From: Candidatus Mancarchaeum sp.
GTDB lineage: Archaea > Micrarchaeota > Micrarchaeia > Micrarchaeales > Micrarchaeaceae
Assembly (NCBI GenBank): GCA_027364995.1
Contig: DAHXOG010000013.1
Span: 1 to 13,555 of the forward strand
Reading direction: 5' to 3'
DNA length: 13,555 nt
Below the pieces are notes generated by a model that was given only the letters and a program-made list of their open reading frames with translations, had not been told where the DNA came from and did no database searches. Position 1 is the first letter of the stretch. Every line of letters begins with the position of its first letter. The position numbers and the translations under genes are program-made. Below, piece after piece: positions 8,187-13,555 of this stretch.

Positions 8187-10139
8187 ATGGTGCTTAAGCC
8201 TGCAAAGATGTTGAGGGAACGCATAATAATACCTAAAGAGCAGCGCAGCAAGGCGGTAACATCCCTGCATGACCTTGGAGTAATGCAGATAGAGCAGCTT
8301 CCCGAATATGCAATAGAGGTGCTTAACAAAAGCGACGATATGGATTACAGCAAATTATCCGAATACGACCAGAAATTCAGAAGCTTGGAATCGATGCTTT
8401 ATAAGCACGAAACAAACGAGAAATTTTCCTTTTCCTCAATATCCGAGGTGATTGAAAAGGCAGATGCATTGAATATAATGGATAGGGTAGTTGAATTATC
8501 AAAGGATATCGCCTCGGTATCATCATCAATAAAAGAGCTGCAGGGAACGCTCTCACTGCTGGAAAGGATGCCGCATACAAGGCATGACCTCAAGATATTC
8601 TCCACGGAGTACATTGTTTCATTCCTTGTTTCAGGCAGGGAATTGCAGAAATTCGATGCCGAGGCACATAAAAAGGTCGAGAACAGCGTCCTTACAAAAG
8701 GCATAAACTCCACAATAATAAGCATGGCAAAGGAATCGGAGAAGGATTTCGGCAATTATGTGCGCAACATAAAAGTGGAAGTTGAAGCTATACCAAAGCT
8801 GGAAGGGCAGCTAAGCGAAAACGAGAAGGCAATTAAGGCTGAAATAGAAGATAAGGAGTCAAGGCAGTCGGCGTTGAAGGCTGAGCTAACCAACATATCC
8901 GAAATTTACTATCCGCAAGTAAGCGCCATACGCGAACAGCTTGACCTTGAAATGGAAAAATCTGACATAGTATCAAAGTTCGGCTTCAGCGCAAATCTGA
9001 TCGCATTGGAGGGATGGGTTCCGCAATCCGATGTGCCGGCGCTTAATCACATGCTTAAAAAAATCACCTCTGACAAGTTCATTATAGAAAAGTTGCATAC
9101 AAAAGAGATTCCGCCGACAAAGCTGGTTAATCCGGTATCTGCCAAGCTATACGAGTTTTTCATAAAGTTCTATTCATTGCCAAAAAGCAACGAATTCGAT
9201 CCTACAATAATATTCGCAATAGTATTCCCGATATTCTTCGGGTTCATGATAGGCGACGTCGGGTATGGGCTCGTCATGCTTTTGGGATCCATATGGCTGC
9301 TTCACAGGCTTAAGCACCCGCCTAAAGTAAGCCACATACCTAAGCAGATAAGCAAATTCGTACGCACGATAATAAGCGAAAACGGCCTTTCCGTACTCGC
9401 AAAGTCAATAATGCCTGGGGCAGTCATAGCCATATTCCTTGGGATAATATTCAACGAGTATTTCGGATTCCAGCTGCCTTACACTGCGCTATTCAGCGTA
9501 GAGACGGGCTTGCCAACATTGCTCGTAATATCTGGGTGGATAGGGGTAGCTATGGTGTCGTTTGGATTCATACTGGGCTTCCTAAACAACATCTCAATAG
9601 GCAATAACAAGCGCGCCATTGGTAGGATAGGCTGGCTCATGGCCGCCTGGGGAATAGTCATATTCGGCTTGGCAGTCCTGCACAGGGAGCCATTATGGGT
9701 TCCAAACTACTCGGCAGTAATTGCATACTTCCTTTTAATCGCAGGAATAATAATATTCCTTATCTCCGAAGGCTTCGAATCCCTCATGGAGCTTCCGTCG
9801 CTGATAAGCCATATATTGTCGTATACAAGGCTTATAGGTATACTGCTTGCGTCAGTCATACTTGCACAGGTTATAGATTTCATATTCCTGCATTCGCTGC
9901 ACTCGATACCATTGGCTATACTAGGCATAATCATACTCATAATAGGCCAGCTTTTCAACATAGCAATAGCGCTGTTCGAGCCCGGAATACAAGGGGCAAG
10001 GTTAATATACGTGGAATTTTTCTCCAAGTTCTTCACTGGCAACGGAAACGAATTCAGGCCATTCGCCAGCAAAAGACTCAGGACAATCAGCACCATAGAA
10101 CAGGCAAAGTCGGAGCCCCTTATAGAAAATAAAGATTAA
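8187..10139 (+). CDS. atpI: A-type ATP synthase subunit I (membrane stator, a-subunit homologue)
   Basis: Subunit I forms the stator half-channels that pass ions to and from the K ring and holds the feet of the peripheral stalks; it is the homologue of V-ATPase subunit a. The 650-residue protein has a cytoplasmic N-terminal half (about 1-335) of alpha/beta lobes joined by long coiled coils. A membrane half of seven to eight helices begins at DPTIIFAIVFPIFFGFMIGDVGYG. The essential arginine is in ILSYTRLIGILLAS (R548 from the ATG), aligning with the conserved arginine of yeast Vph1. The C-terminus carries GIQGARLIYVEFFSKFF and GNGNEFRPF, the usual family ending. It is the last gene of the operon, 24 bases after atpH, whereas in methanogens H and I come first. 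A convergent gene follows. Confidence 0.96.
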   Translation: MVLKPAKMLRERIIIPKEQRSKAVTSLHDLGVMQIEQLPEYAIEVLNKSDDMDYSKLSEYDQKFRSLESMLYKHETNEKFSFSSISEVIEKADALNIMDRVVELSKDIASVSSSIKELQGTLSLLERMPHTRHDLKIFSTEYIVSFLVSGRELQKFDAEAHKKVENSVLTKGINSTIISMAKESEKDFGNYVRNIKVEVEAIPKLEGQLSENEKAIKAEIEDKESRQSALKAELTNISEIYYPQVSAIREQLDLEMEKSDIVSKFGFSANLIALEGWVPQSDVPALNHMLKKITSDKFIIEKLHTKEIPPTKLVNPVSAKLYEFFIKFYSLPKSNEFDPTIIFAIVFPIFFGFMIGDVGYGLVMLLGSIWLLHRLKHPPKVSHIPKQISKFVRTIISENGLSVLAKSIMPGAVIAIFLGIIFNEYFGFQLPYTALFSVETGLPTLLVISGWIGVAMVSFGFILGFLNNISIGNNKRAIGRIGWLMAAWGIVIFGLAVLHREPLWVPNYSAVIAYFLLIAGIIIFLISEGFESLMELPSLISHILSYTRLIGILLASVILAQVIDFIFLHSLHSIPLAILGIIILIIGQLFNIAIALFEPGIQGARLIYVEFFSKFFTGNGNEFRPFASKRLRTISTIEQAKSEPLIENKD

Positions 10140-10177
10140 CCTCTCGATCCATAAAACATAAGCAATGGATAGTTCCG

Positions 10178-10210
10178 TCAAAATAAGCATAAAGCAAATT
10201 ATGAACAAAA
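10178..10210 (-). terminator. Possible T-run terminator of the minus-strand secreted protein gene
   Basis: Just past the TAG stop at 10213, the minus strand reads as a series of T-runs (TTTTT, then TTT, TTT and TTTT) within 33 bases and without a strong hairpin. Archaeal termination commonly uses such T-rich stretches. No matching T-run follows atpI on the plus strand in this 73-base gap. Confidence 0.35.
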
Positions 10211-10212
10211 AC

Positions 10213-10704
10213 CTATGTTATCTTCTCAAGCACAGTTCCAGATATGGTGTGCGGAAACCCTGTTTGTATATCTGTATAATTTATGATAACATAGCCATGG
10301 AATAGAGCCCCCGGCTTACCTGTGAAAACCGTATTGTTGGTATAGCATTGGAGTGCTTCGGTGGAATTGCCGCTAATCGTAACATTGTCGCCTATTTGCA
10401 GCGGTATGCCGCTAGGGAATGAAACCATGTGCGTGAGCGAAGCGTTTGAATTGCAGCCTACAGCAGTTATATTTATCGGAGAGCTTGTCGACTGCTCCAT
10501 ATTTATCGTAAGCGTGCCACTGCCAGTAAGAGTACTGTATATGCAGCTGAAGTCTGCAGGAAATATGCAGCTTGTGCTTACAAAACTGCTGGGATTAAAC
10601 AGCCCAAGCTCGAACAAAACACCCAAAGCTATCGCAATTATAAGTATTGCCCAGCCGTACGTGATTAAGTATTCCATGGCGCTTTGAGCCCTTTTTCCCA
10701 TCAT
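10213..10704 (-). CDS. Class III signal peptide secreted protein (pilin-like)
   Basis: This 163-residue protein starts MMGKRAQSAMEYLITYGWAI, a class III (archaeal type IV pilin-like) signal peptide. The predicted cleavage is between A6 and Q7, leaving Q+1, S+2 and the glutamate at +5 (E11), followed by a hydrophobic helix to about residue 36. Such proteins are processed by a prepilin peptidase and assemble as pili or sit on the surface. The rest is Ser/Thr-rich and extracellular in character. It has six N-glycosylation sequons (N78, N87, N107, N113, N123, N142) and four cysteines (46, 54, 84, 120) that could form two disulfides. No other domain is recognised. ATG 10704 or 10701 may be the start; AAGGG lies a few bases upstream. 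It lies 64 bases after pheT on the same strand and may have its own promoter. The specific function is unknown. Confidence 0.85.
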   Translation of the reverse strand: MMGKRAQSAMEYLITYGWAILIIAIALGVLFELGLFNPSSFVSTSCIFPADFSCIYSTLTGSGTLTINMEQSTSSPINITAVGCNSNASLTHMVSFPSGIPLQIGDNVTISGNSTEALQCYTNNTVFTGKPGALFHGYVIINYTDIQTGFPHTISGTVLEKIT

Positions 10705-10747
10705 AAGATTCCCTTATGTTAAACATGATTATTATTTCTGCAAAAGG

Positions 10748-10755
10748 TTAAAATA
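10748..10755 (-). promoter_or_regulatory. TATA-like box upstream of the pilin-like gene
   Basis: On the minus strand this reads TATTTTAA, about 45 bases before the ATG at 10704, in the short gap after pheT. Initiation about 25 bases downstream would leave a leader of around 20 bases. It suggests the secreted protein can be expressed separately from pheST. Prediction only. Confidence 0.4.
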
Positions 10756-10768
10756 CTTCAGCAATGGC

Positions 10769-12436
10769 CTATAATGCCTTATTCTTACCTTTGCTCATAG
10801 CATCTGCCAATCTGTCCAAGTCTATCTCGCATGCAGCTATGGGCTCATCCAATCCGAAGCCTGTTATTACCTTCGGATGCACCTCTCCGAAATTTCCCAC
10901 CTCATTTCCGTTAATCTTTATTGCCGCACATCTTCCTTCTATGAAGTAACTTTCAGATGCTTTCTCGTATTCCGGCTGGAGCTCCAGCGTTTTAAGCAGC
11001 GATGCCACGCAAGCCTTTATCTCTGAAAAATCTGCCTTCGGGTGCTCGGAGACTAAAGCCATTCTCCTACCTTCATGTACCTTCCCTTTCTCCACATTGA
11101 AAACATTCCCTATCTCAAAAATCTTATATGGCATCTGTTCCGAGGAAGAATTCAAAAGGCTGCGGATCAAGGATGGGATTATCGATGTGCGCATTATGCT
11201 TATATTCTCGGTTTTCGCATATTTTATGCTTACTATGCTATCTTTATTGAAATCCTTGTTCATGAGCTCGAATTCATATCTCTCGTTTGTAAGGTAGTTG
11301 TTATACGCCTCGGTATAACCAAGCCCAAGCATTATCTCGGTTAACTCCTCGGATAATCTTGTGTACGGGTCAACAATCCCGGTGTTCTGGCTCGCTATCC
11401 CGATTGATGATACATTGTCGTATCCGTACGCAAAAAGCAGATCTTCATAAACGTCCTGGTCGTTCAATACGTCATAGCGGTACGCAGGCACTTTGACGTG
11501 AATAATTTTTCCGGATTCCTTAAAGGTATATCCGCTCCTGGAACAAAGCTCCAAAATCCTAAGATTTTGCTTATAGCCTATCACTTTAATTAATCCTGCC
11601 TCGCTTATCGCTATGCTTTTTGACGAAAGCTTCGGGAACACATGCTTTTTTCCATCGTGCGCCTCAACAGTCACAGAATAAACCCTGCATTTACTGTCCA
11701 TAAAGCTGCATGCAAGCATGTCTGCGACCTTTTCAACAGTGAAATCGTCGGTACCCGTTATGTCTATGAACAGCTCGCCGGTTTTTTCGGTTACTTTTGT
11801 TTCATTGCAGTTTGTTATGGGTATCAATGATATAGTTTTATCATTGTCCTTTAGGAATGGCAGCAATTGCCTTTTGCCTGTGAAGCCTAAAACCTTTGAA
11901 TATTTTATGCCTTTTGCGTTTTCTTTAAGCACTTCCGAAAAGCCCATGCTGCTTTCGGAATTCAACGGCACTATGGAGCCATCAACTGCTGCATCATAGG
12001 TTAGGTTGCCGTGTATGGCATTAAGGTCATGCATGCCTATTGCAAGCTTCTTCCTGTTCCTGCCAAGCGTATCGCCTATCTTCTCAGTAAAATTTATAAG
12101 GTAGCGTATGGAATCCGGGGTAAAATTGGCTCCTTTAACGACGATGCCTGCGATATACGGCCTTATCTTTCCAACACTACTGCCTACCGTTATCTTAATG
12201 CCGCTATCTCCATCTACATTATATAAATTTGGCTTTCTTATCCCGCCATGCAATGACAGCTGCCTTGCAAGGCCCACAATGTCAAGCAAATCTGGCCTGT
12301 TCGGTGTTATGTCCAATGTTATCTCATTGCCGTCATCGTTTTCCACCTCCATGCCTATTTTCGGTATTATGTCCTCTGGCTTGCCGATTCCCGACTCTTT
12401 AATCAAATCCTTTTTAGCAAAACTTATCGTAGCCAT
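10769..12436 (-). CDS. pheT: Phenylalanyl-tRNA synthetase beta subunit
   Basis: PheT is the beta subunit of the cytoplasmic alpha2-beta2 enzyme that charges tRNA-Phe; it carries the editing site and much of the tRNA-binding surface. From ATG 12436 the protein is 555 residues, normal for the archaeal short form, which lacks the bacterial EMAP-like domain. Landmarks are the N-terminal EITLDITPNRPDLLDIVGLAR and the B3/B4 editing region at about 75-270. Next is the B5 domain with VKVPAYRYDVLNDQDVYEDL and LFAYGYDNVSS. The C-terminal catalytic-like fold includes MRTSIIPSLIRSLL, YKIFEIGNVF and GNFGEVHPKVI. The start is set by GTGATC just upstream; a TTG at 12451 would add five residues and overlap the pheS stop. 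It follows pheS by 11 bases, so the two are co-transcribed. Confidence 0.96.
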   Translation of the reverse strand: MATISFAKKDLIKESGIGKPEDIIPKIGMEVENDDGNEITLDITPNRPDLLDIVGLARQLSLHGGIRKPNLYNVDGDSGIKITVGSSVGKIRPYIAGIVVKGANFTPDSIRYLINFTEKIGDTLGRNRKKLAIGMHDLNAIHGNLTYDAAVDGSIVPLNSESSMGFSEVLKENAKGIKYSKVLGFTGKRQLLPFLKDNDKTISLIPITNCNETKVTEKTGELFIDITGTDDFTVEKVADMLACSFMDSKCRVYSVTVEAHDGKKHVFPKLSSKSIAISEAGLIKVIGYKQNLRILELCSRSGYTFKESGKIIHVKVPAYRYDVLNDQDVYEDLLFAYGYDNVSSIGIASQNTGIVDPYTRLSEELTEIMLGLGYTEAYNNYLTNERYEFELMNKDFNKDSIVSIKYAKTENISIMRTSIIPSLIRSLLNSSSEQMPYKIFEIGNVFNVEKGKVHEGRRMALVSEHPKADFSEIKACVASLLKTLELQPEYEKASESYFIEGRCAAIKINGNEVGNFGEVHPKVITGFGLDEPIAACEIDLDRLADAMSKGKNKAL

Positions 12437-12438
12437 AA

Positions 12439-12444
12439 GATCAC
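12439..12444 (-). promoter_or_regulatory. Ribosome binding site of pheT
   Basis: GTGATC on the minus strand lies two bases before ATG 12436, in the 11-base gap after the pheS stop. It supports the ATG over the upstream TTG and matches the GTGA-type sites of the ATP synthase genes. Confidence 0.55.
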
Positions 12445-12447
12445 AGG

Positions 12448-13555
12448 TCAAGCTATGGGCCTTCTTTTCCTCAAGAAGCCTATATCGTTTTTATAAAGCT
12501 CGCTCAGCGAGCCTATCCCTAAGTACTTGAACATCAGCCTGTCGAGCCCCATTCCCCACGCTATTACGCGCATATTGGTTCCAAGCGCCTTTGTAATCTC
12601 CTTCCTTATGAGCCCTCCTCCGCACAGCTCTATCCAGTCGCCGTGCTCCTCGTCGTAATAGTTTACCTCAAGCCCAGGCTCCACGAATGGGAAGTATGAC
12701 GGCTTGAAGCTTACCTTGAAGCCCAATGTCTTGTAGAATTGCTCCAGCGTGCCCTTCAGGTGCGCTACTCCCAAGTCCTTGCCTATCACTATCCCGTCAA
12801 GCTGGTGGAGCTCCGCCAAATGCTTATAATCTATGCTTTCGTTCCTGAATACCCTGCCTATTGAGAACAGCTTTAGCGGGTAGCTTAACCCTTCGGAATC
12901 CCTGAAATTCCTTATGTTATGTGCGGAAACGCTTGTCGTATGCGTCCTCAATACTGCCTGCTCGGAGGCTTTTACATTCCAGTTCTTCCAGCCCTTCTTA
13001 TGCATAAGCCCGACGCTCTTAATCAAGTCGGTTTCAAAATTGCTTATTATATTCGGGTTTGAAAGGAAGAAGGTATCCTGCATATCCCTTGTTGGATGAT
13101 CCTGCGGGGAGAAAAGCGCGTCGAAATTCCAGAAGGCGGACTCAATGATGGGCCCAACGGTCTCTATAAAGCCTTGGCCTATCCATATATCTCTAACCAT
13201 TTTCATGAACTCCTTCATAGGGTGCCTTCGTGCAGGATATATATTTTCCACAGGGGCATTCACATCATAAGCCCTCAAAGGCAATTTCTCCCATTCACCT
13301 GACTTTATGGATTCACGCGTAAGCATTCCTATGCTTTTTTCGGATGCTTCCCCATTAAGCATTTCAAGCCCAAGCTCCGTCGCTTTTACTGAAATAAGCC
13401 TATTCCTGCGCTTTTCTTCTATTAATTTTCTTGATTTCAGCTCATTGAGCCCTTCCTCAATTCCAGATTTCTCAGAATCGGTAATATATGCGGTTTTGCC
13501 TTCTGAAGCCTTTAATCTAGAGATTATGAATTGGAGCGCGGTTCTCTGCTTGTAC
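12448..13555 (-). CDS. pheS: Phenylalanyl-tRNA synthetase alpha subunit (5' end cut by window)
   Basis: PheS is the catalytic alpha subunit that activates phenylalanine with ATP and esterifies tRNA-Phe. The window holds the last 368 residues, reading in from the right edge as YKQRTALQFIISRL. The usual archaeal length is near 500, so roughly 100 N-terminal residues lie outside. The visible N-terminal part looks like a winged-helix unit (about the first 65 residues, up to ATELGLEML), as in tRNA-binding alpha subunits. The class II catalytic core follows: HPTRDMQDTFFL near motif 1, FRNESIDYKHLAELHQLDG (motif 2 with its arginine), WIELCGGG, and VIAWGMGLDRLMFKYLGI (motif 3 with its arginine). The stop TGA lies 11 bases before the pheT ATG. 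Nothing suggests a broken gene; the truncation is only the window edge. Confidence 0.96.
   Translation of the reverse strand, partial: YKQRTALQFIISRLKASEGKTAYITDSEKSGIEEGLNELKSRKLIEEKRRNRLISVKATELGLEMLNGEASEKSIGMLTRESIKSGEWEKLPLRAYDVNAPVENIYPARRHPMKEFMKMVRDIWIGQGFIETVGPIIESAFWNFDALFSPQDHPTRDMQDTFFLSNPNIISNFETDLIKSVGLMHKKGWKNWNVKASEQAVLRTHTTSVSAHNIRNFRDSEGLSYPLKLFSIGRVFRNESIDYKHLAELHQLDGIVIGKDLGVAHLKGTLEQFYKTLGFKVSFKPSYFPFVEPGLEVNYYDEEHGDWIELCGGGLIRKEITKALGTNMRVIAWGMGLDRLMFKYLGIGSLSELYKNDIGFLRKRRPIA

Noticed and set aside
9695..10132. 145-codon plus-strand frame inside the 3' part of atpI in another frame
   Set aside because: Out-of-frame shadow of a conserved membrane domain; the atpI frame holds the essential arginine and the family C-terminus there.
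10147..10170. Inverted repeat ATCCAT ... ATGGAT (6-base arms, 12-base loop) after the atpI stop, a possible terminator hairpin
   Set aside because: Short, AT-rich arms, a long loop, and no following T-run on the plus strand; likely chance.

Overview
The window is archaeal and reads as a small-genome, DPANN-type archaeon, most likely Micrarchaeota or a related ARMAN-like lineage. That placement is an inference and was not tested. It rests on three things: an A-type ATP synthase operon; archaeal-style RtcB and split PheS/PheT; and a secreted protein whose N-terminus (KRAQSAMEYLITYGWAI) is the class III signal peptide form I associate with DPANN genomes. Start codons are preceded mostly by GTGA-type Shine-Dalgarno sequences (GGTGA, GAGTGA, GTGATC, GAGGTTGAT).

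Layout. (1) 1-1458, minus strand: rtcB, the RNA ligase of tRNA splicing and repair, missing only its last few codons at the window edge. (2) 1459-1645: a short AT-rich intergenic region with divergent TATA-like elements for rtcB and for the ATP synthase operon. (3) 1646-10139, plus strand: one uninterrupted ten-gene cluster, atpK-E-C-F-A-B-D-(60-aa membrane protein)-atpH-atpI. Genes overlap or are separated by at most 27 bases, so it is almost certainly one transcript. All A1 (A, B, C, D, E, F) and Ao (I, K) subunits plus stalk subunit H are present, and the catalytic residues I looked for are intact. (4) 10140-10212: a short convergent intergenic region with T-runs for the minus-strand gene. 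(5) 10213-10704, minus: a class III signal peptide (pilin-like) secreted protein with six N-glycosylation sequons. (6) 10769-12436 and 12448-13555, minus: pheT and pheS, the beta and alpha subunits of phenylalanyl-tRNA synthetase; pheS lacks its N-terminus because the window ends.

How it fits together. The A1Ao complex couples ion flow through the K ring and subunit I to ATP synthesis or hydrolysis at the A/B hexamer. C, D and F form the central stalk, and E and H the peripheral stalks. Two things depart from the well-known methanogen order H-I-K-E-C-F-A-B-D: the H-I pair lies at the 3' end instead of the 5' end, and an unrecognised 60-residue single-pass membrane protein is inserted between D and H. 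That small protein is the best candidate here for something undescribed. The remaining genes are housekeeping (rtcB, pheST) or surface-related. I saw no mobile elements, CRISPR arrays, tRNA or rRNA genes, and no gene-free stretch longer than about 190 bases.
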